A DNA stretch of 64,000 nt from contig NC_065550.1 of the NCBI RefSeq assembly GCF_022605725.1, positions 4,774,001-4,838,000 on the forward strand, read 5' to 3'. Positions 24,808 through 35,901 of this stretch are shown piece by piece (positions within the stretch are counted from its first letter, which is position 1; each line of letters begins with the position of its first letter). The stretch is from Anthonomus grandis grandis. Its lineage: Eukaryota; Arthropoda; Insecta; Coleoptera; Curculionidae. Made by a program: the position numbers and the translations under genes. Below the pieces are notes generated by a model, which was given only the letters and a program-made list of their open reading frames with translations, made no database searches and was not told where the DNA came from.

Positions 24808-25411
24808 CTGCCGTCGTAAGAAAGAGAGCCGTATCTGCATATGGGTATTTGAGGCATGAGGAATCGATTGATGTACCTTAAAAACGCGTATCTGCATCGC
24901 AAGTTTGCTTAAATGTACATACGATTACTACAAAATGACGTAATTTTCCGATTTCATAACTTAAACAACCCTAACTAGCAAATGTTGCTTACATTCCCGT
25001 ATCTAAAACTTTTACCTTTTTACTTTACAGTTAACGCAAATATATATTAGACGTTTGTAGCTTAGAAAGATGTAACGCGGATTACTAGTTTAAAAAACCG
25101 CAACTGCATTGGCGCAAAACAGTTACGGCTTTTTAGGCTACAGTTCCATATTTAAATTTACCAGTGATAGGATAATTTGGATAATTTAGTATTAATTTTA
25201 ATTTGACCACCGAGCTGTGCAGATATACATACGCTGTTTCCAATCATAATAATAATAGAAAAACCACGTGCAGCAATCAGCTTTCGATATATGTTACCTA
25301 TACATATATCTGTATTTTTTTGTGTTATTTGGAAAAAAGTTTTTGTGCCAGTTTGTTTTAAAAACAATAATAAATACCAAAAATTAGCTGGTAAGTAACT
25401 ATTTATGTGTA

Positions 25412-26325
25412 CAGGATGGTTTGTAATGAATGCGACATATAGAGTTTCGGGAGATTCTTCTAGTTAAAAAAAATCGATTTGGCTTGGCTAAGTTTATAAT
25501 CCAAAAGTCGATACTTACCGAGATACAGGGAGTTGAAAATGAAATTCTATTTTCGAATTTTTAACATAAAATTAACACAAAATTCAATTTTTACCCAAAA
25601 TTTGACAATTATTGGGGGTTTTTTGAGGTGAGAAATCATAATTTGGACTAAATTTTCACGTAAGACTTAGAGGGCGCTACGTACGCTATATTCTTCTTTT
25701 TAATTGGCTCTAACTTTTTTGGCAGTAATCTTTTGATATTTTTAATGAGTTGTTATCGTTCCTACATCTTTTTTAAAGGTACCAACCCAACCCAATTTTA
25801 AAACAGCTACATATGATCGTTTTCGAGATATTTTCAAATTTCGGCATCGATGCAACTTATTAAAATTTTTGGTTTGGGTGCATTTATAAGATATTAAACT
25901 TTTTAGATATCAGATATTAAAAAAAATTATTTAAAAAATTAACTATTTATATTTAAGAATTTTAAAAAGTTTCGACGACCTGTATCTCGGTAAGTACATA
26001 TTTCTATCGTCACTTTCGGATTATATAAATTTAGCCAAATCTCATTTTTTTTTCACTTAAACAATTGCCAGTTATTATACGCGCCATAGATATAGTGGAT
26101 AATTTACAAATGAAAAAATTTCAGCGAAAAGGGGATTAGTTTTTATTTAGGTTAATTTTAATTAATTTTAATTAGGACTCTTAGATATGAATTATTTACT
26201 GCTTAGAAATGAATTCATCACTAATCCCTTTTTTTGCTGCAATTTTTTCATTTGTAAATTATTCACTATATCTATTATTGCACGTATATAATACTCTAAA
26301 TCGCATTTATTACGAACCACCCTAC
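25412..26325. mobile_element. MITE inside element K
   Basis: Ends CAGGATGGTTTGTAATGAATG (25412) and its mirror (to about 26325). Inner inverted repeats pair 25490-25530 with 25980-26020 (a TCTCGGTAAGTA stretch), and 26085-26135 with 26216-26285. About 0.9 kb, no coding sequence. Confidence 0.7.
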
Positions 26326-26415
26326 AATATATTATGATGCTAGAAAAGTAAGTAGCTAGCTATTAGTTAATGCTGTTGTTTTTTTTTCAGTTACCAACGA
26401 CAGCGACGTTTAAAG

Positions 26416-28816
26416 ATGCAGAGAACTAAAAAGATCCTACGCCTCGTAAATGAAAACCAAGTGGAACTTTCTGGTAATTCTAATGTTAAATTTTCAAATA
26501 CGACAATTGTCAAGCATAATAGACCTAACATTGAGCCAGGAAAAATTAATCAAATTCAAGATGCATCATCCGCTATTGAACCTGCTAATTCAGATAGTGA
26601 AGCAGAGCCACAGATATTTCAAACATTATTACCGGTACCGCCAATTGTTGAAGAGCAAAATGTGATGTCTCCATCAGCGCTGTTTTTAAGTACCTGTGAC
26701 CCGGAAGCTACGGCCCTACTCTCACCCGGGCTTTCACCAATCAAGTCATCAAATTTTCAAGATGAGGAAGTTATACCAATTATTATTGAGATAGTTAAAG
26801 AAGATAAATGTGACTTAACCGATGCAAGCCTATTGGGAGCTATTGAATTATTTTCAAACTCGGAAGTTGAATCAGCAAATATGTTGTTTGACCTTGACTC
26901 TATTTCTGATAAAAATTCCGAAGCCAACTATAAAAACCAAGACACTCAAGCAATAACTGAATCGAATGACGTATTTACTAAAACAACAGCTACAGCTTTA
27001 GCTACAAATGGAGAAGAACTGCAATCAGACGTAAACACCGGTGATGGAAACAAGGTAGAAAATATGGAAGTTACAAAAAAAGGAAAACCACGAAAACGGA
27101 AAATGAAGCAAGCAAGGGAAACAAAAGATGTAGTATGTGCAAAAAAAAAGCAAAAAAATAAAGAGAAGCATAAAGTTAGACCACCCTGCAAAGACACTTG
27201 CATAAGAAAATGTCCCACAAAAATAACTACGGCTAGACAAGAGGTTATTAACGAAGAATTTTGGAATCAAGAATGGATACCAAGAAGGTTATTTATTCTT
27301 CACACTACTAAAAAAATAGATGTAAAAAGAAGGACGGCAAATACCTTAAAAGAAGACTCAAGGAGAAATAAAACAATAAACTTTTATCTGAAAGATGATA
27401 AAGGAGATTCTTTGCAAGTATGTAAGACATTTTATTTGTCAACATTAGGGTATAACAGTCATAATGACACAATTATAAAGCTAGTGTGTAATTCCACGGC
27501 TATGTCAGTAGAAAAAGACAAACGAGGCTTACATCCAAAACACAAAAAAGTTAATCGACAAGCCATATATGATCATATTCAAAAATATCATCCAAGCGTG
27601 TCACACTACAGGCGAGAACACGCCCCAAATAAATTATACTTACCCTCTGATATAACAGTTAAACAAATGCACTCTGACTTTGTTGAAAATAATCCCACTA
27701 TTGAATGTTCATATGAACTTTATAGAAATGTTGTGGTTAAAGAAAAAAATATTTCATTTGCACATTTCGGCCACGAGGAATGTGAAATATGTGAATGCTA
27801 TAAGTTGCATAATGAAGCACATTCAAAAGAAAATTTGTGTTTGGATTGCGAAAATTGTCAACAATGGGACAAACATATTAAAAAACCCAATATTGCCCGT
27901 CAGATGTATAGAAATGATGTTCAAAATTCCATCGAGTCTACAACATTATATTTTTCCGCAGACTTACAGAAAGTAATAATGTTACCTAGGCTGGACATGT
28001 TCAAAAGTGTTCTTTTCACTCAACGAATTATTGCTTTTAATGAAAGTTTTGTGCCAATCGGAAAAAATTCTAGACAAAAACCTTTTGCAGTAATATGGCA
28101 TGAAGCCACTGCAGGCCGAAAAAAAGAGGAAATAATCAGCGCCTATTTTCAGTTTTTTCTGTACCATCGGGATCAGAATGACATTGTGCTTTGGCTTGAC
28201 AATTGCAGTGGACAAAACAAGAACTGGGCGTTGTTTTCGTTTCTAGTGTACCTAATAAATTCAGACCATGTTAGAACTGAAAGAATAACCTTAAAATATT
28301 TTGAACCTGTACATACTTTCATGTCTGCGGACCATTTTCACCACCAGGTAGAAAATTCCTTAAAAAAGCAAAAAAAAACATACGACTTTCGAGATTTTGA
28401 AACTGCAGTATCAAAAGCGAACTCTGAAAAAGTTATTACAAAATCAATGGATTTTTCTGATTTTTTTAATTGGATAGATCATTCCTCAAAGGCAGTTTTG
28501 AATAGATTGAGGCCCAGAGTGTATATAGCAGATCTTGTAGAAGTAGTTGCAAAACGCGGCTGTCTTCACTTAAAATACAAAGATCATTTTATGAACGAGG
28601 AATTTAAAGAGCTAAATTTTTTAAAAGTTTCTTTGGCTAAAAATAGGCAGCAAATGCCAGAACCTGAAATACACAAAAAATCGGGGGATATCTACGTTAA
28701 AACGTGATAATATATTAAAAAATGTGTCTTCTGTTATGCCCAAAGATAGACTGAAATTTTGGGAGGATATTCCAATTTCTGATGCGTCCAATGACCTCAT
28801 TGAAACTTTTGAATAA
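26416..28816 (+). CDS. DNCSGQNKN-family transposase-like protein, nearly intact (one frameshift)
   Basis: ATG 26416, just after a T-rich acceptor (AG at 26389-26390), opens a 763-codon frame to 28707. Residues 1-220 are acidic and disordered; a Lys-rich block follows. Cys-rich pairs occur around residues 255-270 (PPCKDTCIRKCP) and 455-495 (C-E-I-C-E-C, C-L-D-C-E-N-C). The conserved core has SADLQKV (Asp 516), VIWHEATAGR, LWLDNCSGQNKNWALF (Asp 595) and HTFMSADHFHHQVE (His 633, Asp 639). Three spaced Asp residues could be a DDD-type centre. Near 28680 a frame change in A and G runs cuts the usual end; the other frame continues R-D-N-I-L-K-N-V and W-E-D-I-P to a stop at 28814-28816. Family membership is recognised from memory, its name is not known to me (possibly the Pfam DUF7869 group). 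Confidence 0.75.
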
Positions 28817-29370
28817 AGCTGATTGTTAATATCCACATTAAAATTTAGGATGAATGTGTTTGTTCTTCGATTATTATTTTTGTTTGGCAAATTTGTAAGA
28901 GTTAAGTTTATATAAGGACTCTGTGTTTTTTCTATGTTATAGGCGTTATAGCATAACATAAATGCATTTCTTTAAAAAAGACAAATTATTTTATTTCATT
29001 GGTGCAAAAAAATATATATTTACTACAAAGAAAGATTTAAAGCTAAAATAATTTCTATTTTTTATAGAATATAGTACCTTTAAATACCGTAATTAATTTG
29101 TTTTGCAGTTAAGCTTTTTTGGTTACAATGAGCGGCTTAAAAAATATTGCTTTATTAACTTTAAAAGCCGTAAGTGCATTTTAAGCTTACTGTTAAAATT
29201 CAGGAATGTTAACATTATTTCTATTCATTTTTTTATCACAAAATTAACAAATAAAATATATTTTAGAAATCATTAGGACTTAATTCACGCCATTATAGAG
29301 GAATACGCGTTTTAACCGTTTTCTCAAAACAGACATTTTGCAGATACGGCACTCTCTTTTACGACGGCAG

Positions 29371-30555
29371 AATAGTGTTTGGGAAAATAAGTGGCGAAGC
29401 TGCCAGTGTGCCTCAAGGAGTACGTGAAAACTGGTTAACAACTGTCTGGCTTGAAATACGATAAGGATATAAGGATGACGAAATATATGATGGCGACGAG
29501 ACAGGACTTTTTTATAAACTGACCCCAGATAAGACATTAAAATTCAAGGGTAAAACTTGTACTGGCGGAAAATTATCAAAGGAACGAATTAAAGTCCTAG
29601 TTGCTACCAATATGACAGGATCGGATAAACCTAAACTTATTGTGATCGGCAAGTCGAGAAATCCACGATGTTTCAAACATATCAAGAGCTTACCTATCGT
29701 GTAGAAGTCCAACAAAAAGGCCTGGATGACTTCTAATTTATTTCTCAGTTTTCTTCGTGAATGGGATGCAAAGTTGGTGAAGACCAAGAAAAAAAATTTA
29801 CTTTTAGTAGACAACTGTCCCGCTCATCCGAAAGTTGATAATTTAAAAAACATAAAACTCGAGTTTTTGCCAGCAAACACTACCTCTGTTCTGCAGCCAA
29901 TCGACCAAGGGATTATTCGATCATTAAAAGTGCATTTTAAAAAGTTTCACTTAATGAAAATCATAGAAAATGCTGAACAAGGCAAAGAGTGTTGTATTAA
30001 CCTTTTAGATGCAGTATCAATGATCGCTAAAGTATGGGATAGAGTTTCATCAAAAACAAATGCCAACTGTTTTAGACATAGAGGCTTCGTAGAAAGTGGG
30101 GATGTTAGAAATGATAGCTTTGATGAAGAAGATGACATTCCACTGGCTAAATTAATTAATGGTAATTTTGAAGAGGAAGATGAGGTTCTGCTGGCTGTAA
30201 TAAAAAAGTCTGCTGCATTGTCAGATGATCAATGGACCGAGTTCTTACATGCAGAAAATAGTTTGGAAGTATGCGACAATCTAAGTGAAGAACAAATTGT
30301 AGACGACATCTTATCCTTCTCTCAGGACAAAGAGGAAAGCGAAGATGATGGTTCAGAAGGGGAAGAATTTCAACCTCCATCTGCAGCAGAAGCTCTTCAA
30401 GCCACTAATACTATTAAAATTTGTTTTGTACAAGCTATTCATCGGACGAAATATTGGTAAACCATGTTAATAATTTAGATAAAAAAAATGAATTCATCTA
30501 TTATGATACTCGAACAAAGAAACAGAGTAAAATCACAGATTATTTCAAGTCTTAA
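29371..30555 (+). pseudogene. Pogo-type transposase, catalytic part with PIP box at the C-terminus
   Basis: The part continues V-F-G-K-I-S-G-E-A-A-S-V-P and carries the first Asp in D-G-D-E-T-G-L-F-Y (about 29490-29515), the second in LLLVDNCPAHPK (about 29803) and the third in LQPIDQGIIRSLK (about 29890), with stops at 29461-29463 and 29701-29703 between. An acidic tail follows and the gene ends at 30555, after a shift near 30450, in Q-S-K-I-T-D-Y-F-K-S. That is a consensus PCNA-interacting (PIP) box, as described for Drosophila pogo transposase. All three catalytic Asp residues survive. Confidence 0.8.
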
Positions 30556-30974
30556 AACTGGTGTAGGTACTACATACATACATATGTATCTGTTAAATGT
30601 TGTGAATTTATAAATTAGTGGTTAATAAATTGTTTTAAACAAATTGAATAGCGAATTTTATTTCTTCGGGCTATCGTAAAGTCTATTTTTTATATTTTTT
30701 TTTAATTTTGCACCATAAAAATTTTACATAGAAAAAACTAAAAAAAGTAAATTTTTTAAGGGTTTTTTTATTTTTCTCCAAAAAAAACATTTTTTTTTAA
30801 AAAGTCCTTAATAAAGATTGTAGTTCTCGATTGGGCGAACATATCTTCTGTGAGTCATTATTTTTGGAAAGATACCGTTATGCCGTCAGAGGGGCTAGAA
30901 TATCACACATGTCTGAAACTTTGGACGGTAAAAAAAATCCTTCCGTATGCTGAGAATAACCAAACAGTATACAG

Positions 30975-33914
30975 TAGGGTGGGTCACTTTATATAGGGAA
31001 AAAATAAAAATCGTTTTATTAATTTCTAATAGCTGTATTATGTTGCATTGCACAAAAACAAGTTACAAAAGAAAAAAAAAAGTTAATTTAACTTTTATCT
31101 TTAGCCCGCGCATGAATTTTGAAATTTTGATAAAAAAGACAAAATAGTTTCAGGGCATGACGATAGTGAATCCAGAATTTTAATTATAATAAGTTTTATA
31201 AACATTAGGAATTTAATGGTAGAAACATATCGTTAATGCTAAATATAAAAAAACACACAAAATTACAACTAAAGTCTTGTTAATAACATGCCATTATGCA
31301 TGAAAATCTTGCTTACTTTCAAGTTTGGGCATTGTTTTCCTAGATGAGAGTTTAGCATGAATCAGGCCTTCCCTTGACTTCTTGTCACACAGAGACATTG
31401 ATGCTTCTGTCACTAATTTGACCGTCCGCTCTACCGCTTGTGTGTGACATGGTAGTCTAATGAAAATTAAATCTTCGTCACCATTTGATGCAACAATTTT
31501 TTTTAAGTCATCATTTGAGAAGCTTCGGAGGATTGGAGGATCACAGTTGTTATTTTCTTGCCAGTCTATTACATCAATATAAGACGAAGCATTAAAATTT
31601 ACTGCCGGTACTTCAAATATACATAGTTGCCTTCTTAGTGCCAATAAATCTCGTGCCTTTAATATTCTTCTGGCAGCTAATTCCCTAATATTCTTTTGCT
31701 CATCTGTTAACATGGCTAAGAGTAAATTCTCTGGATGGAAAAAATATGCATTTCGTTGAATGACTGGATCTATTACGTCTCTTAGCTCTTTTGATAGATA
31801 TCGAGAATTTTGTATCAATTTCCATAAATTGCGGGACCCATCTTTACAAGGATGTGTTTTTATCTGAAACCATACAGGGGCATATACTTTGACGATAAAT
31901 TGCGCTAGGTGACATAAATTTTCAGTCGGATGTATTGTAGCAACATAAAGTCTCAATATTCTATTGGCTGTAGTCAACCAGCGAGCATGGTAAATTTTCC
32001 CTGGCGATTTATGGGCTAAGTCGGCGGGGCAGTTTCCAGTGATTACGGCTGTGGTTATCGCGTACAAATACTTTTGGTCCATGCTTAAATCTTCTGTTTT
32101 AATTACTGGTAGCTGACTTGGTATTATTTCGTACTCAATAACGGGTTTTATTTCACATTTTTCCAACTTTTTTCCAATAGGACCATTATACGAATGTGGA
32201 CCAGTTGTTTTACCATCTAGCTTGTTGAACAAATGCCTCAGAGGTAACTCATTTAAGTGAAGCATGCAAATTATCCATTGTAGTGGTCGCTGAAGCTTCT
32301 TCTCAAACACTCTAATTACACCTGCGTTCTTTCCAGTATTAGTTGCTGTCCCATCGCAACCAATAGCCACCAATTCGTCAGAACAAATACGTTTTGATTG
32401 TAGAAGTGCACTAATAGACCTTTCAATACTTTTGGCAGTACCATGTAATGGTGTAGTATAACCTACATACAAAGAACCGGGTTCTTTCAGGACAGAAATG
32501 TGTTCTTCAACTATCACCTTTCTGTATTTTTTGCCTGCTTTTGCCATGACTTTTAAAGTTTTGTCCTTGCGCCCATCAAAGTACAACGCGGGAAGCTGCA
32601 AATTGGTTTGTTCTTGCAAAAGCGTATCCCGTAACTTTTGTCTTTCCCTTCTTAATTTAGATTTATCTATTACCTCTACATCAGAAGATATGTCATGTAA
32701 TACCGCCGAAGCAATTGCAGCCGCCGCTCTATCAGAAACACCATAACGGTCAGCGGTTTTCGATAGCGTCGGAAAACGTTTACGTTTTACAGATTCCTTT
32801 TTGGAGGTTTGTGAAGTGGATGGCAAATCTTCTACGTTGTGTTTTACGGGCGATACATAACGTTCCTCAAAATCCGTAAAAGCAGAGGAAGACACTTCTT
32901 TTTGTGGTTGATCACAACTAGGAATGAGTTTATTAAAAGGCTTTAAACTCTTACGTTTTCTCTCCAATTTTTTTTTCAGTTCTAAAGTGCGCACAAGATC
33001 TACTCCACCGATAAGCATTTTTCTTTCGCCCCTCTGGTCAAGCAAAAATGCGTGTTCTTCTTTGGGTACCTTCGACTCACGCGAGCATTTACAGAGATGA
33101 AGAAGATCCTTACATTTACAGGAACAAATATCAAACAAAACTTCACTTTGGCGCAAAAACAAGGCTTTCTTTTCTTCTGTCAACCTTTTTAGAGATTTGA
33201 TGTGATTTTTGCACTTTCCGTGGTACGTTTTTAAAATCTGAATAGTTCGTGTGTGTGAGACCATAGGAATAGATGATTTTTTCCAAATATCGTCAATTTT
33301 TTGAGCCACTATGTCTGCGATTTGAGAAAAAGACGGTTCTTTGTTACTTCCTTGTTGAATTTTAAATTGTATTCTCGTCCATTCGTAAAACTTCATTACA
33401 TCTTGGAAAGTTGGTAACACATTTTCTTTTAGTTCACCAATAGTTCCAAATATGGGACACTTGTACTTTATTCTTTTACTTTCCATACTATTTGGTAAGA
33501 AATTAGCGCGAAGTAAAGCTCTGATAAACAAAACAGATAACCAGGACCGTACGCGTTCAGAGATTAATTCACACTAAATGTAGCATTATAGTGACCGCGG
33601 CGCGATTGGCTGCAGTGACTAAACAGCATGCATTGCGTATTAAAAATAGATGCAAGGTCATGAAAGGTCTGTAAAAGAATAAAATAAATTAACTGTAAAG
33701 CAAACGTCTTAAATTAGAATATAGGAAGACTTGCAGTGTCTTGCAAGGTATTACCTTATTTTACAAATTTGACGATAATGCGGCGGCCTTGCGCGGGCTC
33801 TTAGAGTTTAAATATTTCAATAATATTTTAAATGGTTGCTCTTGAAATGATAATACAACATAATTTTGCTATTAGGAAATAAACAAAAAAAAAATTTTTT
33901 TTCGACCCACCCTA
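30975..33914 (-). mobile_element. hAT transposon, complete, perfect 8-bp target duplication
   Basis: Both ends read TAGGGTGGGTC inward, matching the hAT end rule (T/C-A-A/G-N-G). GTATACAG occurs directly outside each end (30967-30974 and 33915-33922). The element is 2,940 bp with a single open gene on the minus strand. The undamaged duplication and gene suggest recent insertion. Confidence 0.9.
31294..33486 (-). CDS. hAT-like transposase, intact frame (730 aa from first ATG)
   Basis: The frame is open upstream to 33531 but the first ATG is at 33486 (M-E-S-K-R-I-K-Y-K-C). A Cys-rich segment C-S-C-K-C-K-D-L-L-H-L-C-K-C lies around residue 125. The catalytic fold is marked by GCDGTATNTGKNAG (Asp 378), a C-M-L-H-L-N-E-L-P-L-R-H block, H-A-R-W-L-T-T-A-N-R near residue 500 and P-C-H-T-Q-A-V-E-R-T-V-K-L-V near residue 686, whose Glu sits where hAT transposases have their last acidic residue. 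These positions mirror hAT D, C-x2-H, RW and E elements. The protein is an abundant uncharacterised arthropod type. A stop at 31294-31296 follows D-F-H-A. No disruption is visible, so it may be active. Confidence 0.8.
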   Translation of the reverse strand: MESKRIKYKCPIFGTIGELKENVLPTFQDVMKFYEWTRIQFKIQQGSNKEPSFSQIADIVAQKIDDIWKKSSIPMVSHTRTIQILKTYHGKCKNHIKSLKRLTEEKKALFLRQSEVLFDICSCKCKDLLHLCKCSRESKVPKEEHAFLLDQRGERKMLIGGVDLVRTLELKKKLERKRKSLKPFNKLIPSCDQPQKEVSSSAFTDFEERYVSPVKHNVEDLPSTSQTSKKESVKRKRFPTLSKTADRYGVSDRAAAAIASAVLHDISSDVEVIDKSKLRRERQKLRDTLLQEQTNLQLPALYFDGRKDKTLKVMAKAGKKYRKVIVEEHISVLKEPGSLYVGYTTPLHGTAKSIERSISALLQSKRICSDELVAIGCDGTATNTGKNAGVIRVFEKKLQRPLQWIICMLHLNELPLRHLFNKLDGKTTGPHSYNGPIGKKLEKCEIKPVIEYEIIPSQLPVIKTEDLSMDQKYLYAITTAVITGNCPADLAHKSPGKIYHARWLTTANRILRLYVATIHPTENLCHLAQFIVKVYAPVWFQIKTHPCKDGSRNLWKLIQNSRYLSKELRDVIDPVIQRNAYFFHPENLLLAMLTDEQKNIRELAARRILKARDLLALRRQLCIFEVPAVNFNASSYIDVIDWQENNNCDPPILRSFSNDDLKKIVASNGDEDLIFIRLPCHTQAVERTVKLVTEASMSLCDKKSREGLIHAKLSSRKTMPKLESKQDFHA

Positions 33915-34268
33915 GTATACAGTCCATCTATAGATGAGTTCTAATCGACCCGTTAAATTTAATAAAATTCAAAGAACCGTTGCGACCTGTATCGAAGCAC
34001 GCGGAAAAAATCGAACAAATTTCTTTTTCCAGTTCTAAGGCTTCCCCCTCCTAAACAAAAAAACAAATGAAGAATTGTAAATGGCCAAGTCTTATATATC
34101 TATAATACGAAAAGGTAAAAATGATTTCTCTACCCTAATAAGAAAAAAAGTTATAAGCACTTTTGTCCTTCGGGTCCCGATTTTTCGCTCTAATAATAAT
34201 ATCACGTTAGCAGGAAGTTAAAATATATTATTCAAAAGACTAGAGTAGTATTCAAAATTAGGTCATAC

Positions 34269-34592
34269 CTTTTTCCTTATTTACAGCTTCTTCAAAATCC
34301 TTGACTAGCTCCAACAATTCCTCCCTTCCAACCTCTTTCTTCATTCTTTTTTTATCTTTTGTGTTGTCTTCCTTTGATGATTTCCTCTTGTGGCCTACCT
34401 GATCGTTAACTTCTTTTTCAGAATCTGAAGATTCCTTGCTACTGTCAGTATCCTTTTCTTTCAAGTGGTCGCTCAATATTTTAACTAGTTCGTCCTTTTC
34501 AGTTTCGTCCAGTTTAAATATTTTCTGAGATTTTTTAGTCGATGCTTTCTTCTTGGTGGACTTAGGTTGATTTGAGTCGGATTTGCCATTCT
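34269..34592 (-). CDS. Host gene exon 8 (324 bp)
   Basis: The exon is bounded by TTTTCTAG and a GTATGA donor. It encodes a Lys-rich beginning, then an amphipathic stretch (LDETEKDELVKILSDHLKEK), an SSKESSDSEKE acidic patch, a basic KRKSSKED/KKRMKKE cluster and a final helix (REELLELVKDFEEAVNKEK). Its closing base pairs with exon 9, 21.6 kb away, to complete an Asp codon. The high-charge composition and phase match place it in the same gene as the other exons despite the distance. Confidence 0.8.
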
Positions 34593-34744
34593 CTAGAAAA
34601 TAAAGACAAATGCCAACATAAATATTAAATGATCTGGTAGTAGTGTCTATACACAACAAATGTAAAACAAAAACGATCTACGCGACCAATATTACTACGG
34701 TTGTAACAAAACTTTGACAACGAACTAAGTTTTAACCTTAGTTG

Positions 34745-35240
34745 TACAGGGTGGCCAGATAAGAAAGCAAAGTGCTGTATTTTGGAAACTATTCGTCGTA
34801 GAGACTTGCGGTAAAAAATTTTATGACTAAAGTGGTCAAAAGAATACCGTGGAAAATATTTTCAGATTTCCAAGATGGTCGCCAGGGGGCGTAACCGCCA
34901 TCTTAAACTTTTTAAGTAATTTTTCACTGAAATCTACCCAGTAAATGTTATGAAAAAATATATGCTTTTAAAAGCTCAGCTTTACTCAAGTAATTTTTGT
35001 TTAACATTTTGTGACTTATCTATTAAAATAAAGTGGTGGGAGGGTAATTCCATGTTTTTTTTTTTTTAATAAACAGCTGTAACTCCCTAAACGACTGAAC
35101 GGATTTTAACAAACTTGGTCTCGTTGGAAAAAACATTTATTGCTTCATCAAATCCGTCCTATCTGTGATATGTCTAATTCTTAGTAATGTCGCTAGAGCG
35201 CTTTTTTATCTAATAACAGAAAATTTCAAAATTCGCTAAA
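34745..35240. repeat. Solo arm related to the 48658-52135 inverted repeat
   Basis: Starts CAGGGTGGCCAGATAAGAA and contains TGACTAAAGTGGTCAA and ATAAAGTGGTGGGAGGG stretches in the same order as 48658-49100. It is a diverged single end without a visible partner. Confidence 0.5.
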
Positions 35241-35579
35241 AAATTTCTTTATGTATGAATTAAAAACTTTATGTATGTTTTTTTTATGAATAGTCCGTAA
35301 ACTGTATTATAAATTTTTATGCGTATTTAAATTATTAAAAAATAGCAGTAGAAGTAATGCTAGAAAATAATACATACTGGCTCGCCACACTTAAGTCCTT
35401 ACTGAAGGGTGCAGACGGTTTTCTTTAACTTTATTTAAATTTTATTGATTCAATAATATTAAACATTTAATTTTTTTAAAATCTCAAAGCAGTGATTTTG
35501 ATAGCTCTGGCCTCAAGACCAATAAACTATTTAGACAGTCCAAAAATCTCATCCATTATTCTCTAAGAGACCTATATAC
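35241..35579. other. AT-rich intron stretch, no feature recognised
   Basis: No frame or repeat boundary that I can support between the solo arm and the Penelope inverted repeat. Confidence 0.5.
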
Positions 35580-35824
35580 AAAATTGACGAAAAACAAGGA
35601 AAAACACAAAGTCACGGTCTCACAACATGTAATTAAACGGGCTACACGTGTTTCGCTCTAGTTAGAGCATCATCAGGCCTTTAGAAGCCATACACACACT
35701 ACACAGTACATAAATAAACCCTTTGGTTTATGATGCTCTAACTAGAGCTAAACACGTGTAGCCCGTTTAATTACATGTTGTGAGACCGTGACTTTGTGTT
35801 TTTCTTTGTTTTTCGTCAATTTTA
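35580..35824. repeat. Inverted pair of Penelope-like termini
   Basis: The arms 35580-35679 and 35731-35824 are near-perfect inverse copies (about 95 bp) around a 50-base centre. Each carries the hammerhead-region sequence. The minus-strand copy keeps a complete core; in the plus-strand copy CTGATGA has become TTATGAT and GAAA has become TAAA. No GIY-YIG or RT coding sequence is left. Confidence 0.8.
35640..35679 (-). ncRNA. Hammerhead ribozyme-like motif, second copy
   Basis: Minus strand: GGC, CTGATGA, stem GCTCT/AGAGC with an AACT loop, GAAA, palindromic CACGTG, TA at the cleavage position, then GCC pairing with the first GGC. The self-complementary short stem III is the form for which dimeric action has been proposed in Penelope-like hammerheads. 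Sequence-based call only. Confidence 0.7.
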
Positions 35825-35901
35825 TTTAGACAGTGTTTACATTGACTGTAGGAAAGTTGTACTTAATTACTACAATAAATTAGATAAATCAAACATTGTA
35901 A

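Larger units (their letters stand above)
24808..29370 (+). mobile_element. Element K, DNCSGQNKN family, nested in pogo, 4-bp target duplication
   Basis: Ends CTGCCGTCGTAAGAAAGAG at 24808 and its mirror at 29370 (about 32 bp, a few changes). AATA stands on both outer sides (24804-24807, 29371-29374). It is 4,563 bp long and contains a nearly open transposase-like gene plus a MITE (25412-26325) in its 5' part. Since it breaks a pogo coding frame, its exact limits are proved by the restored frame. Confidence 0.9.
24004..30685 (+). mobile_element. Pogo-type element split by insertion of element K
   Basis: The left end begins CAGTGAAAGTCGCC at about 24004, followed by AACGAAGTCGCTTATAACG repeats typical of pogo/Tigger termini. 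The right end is poorly defined near 30685. Its transposase gene is cut at 24807 and resumes at 29371, with element K and a 4-bp duplication (AATA) between. Removing these restores the frame across the join. Confidence 0.7.

Noticed and set aside
26946..27270. Phe/Cys-rich minus-strand open frames
   Set aside because: Antisense shadows of the Lys-rich part of the 26416 gene.
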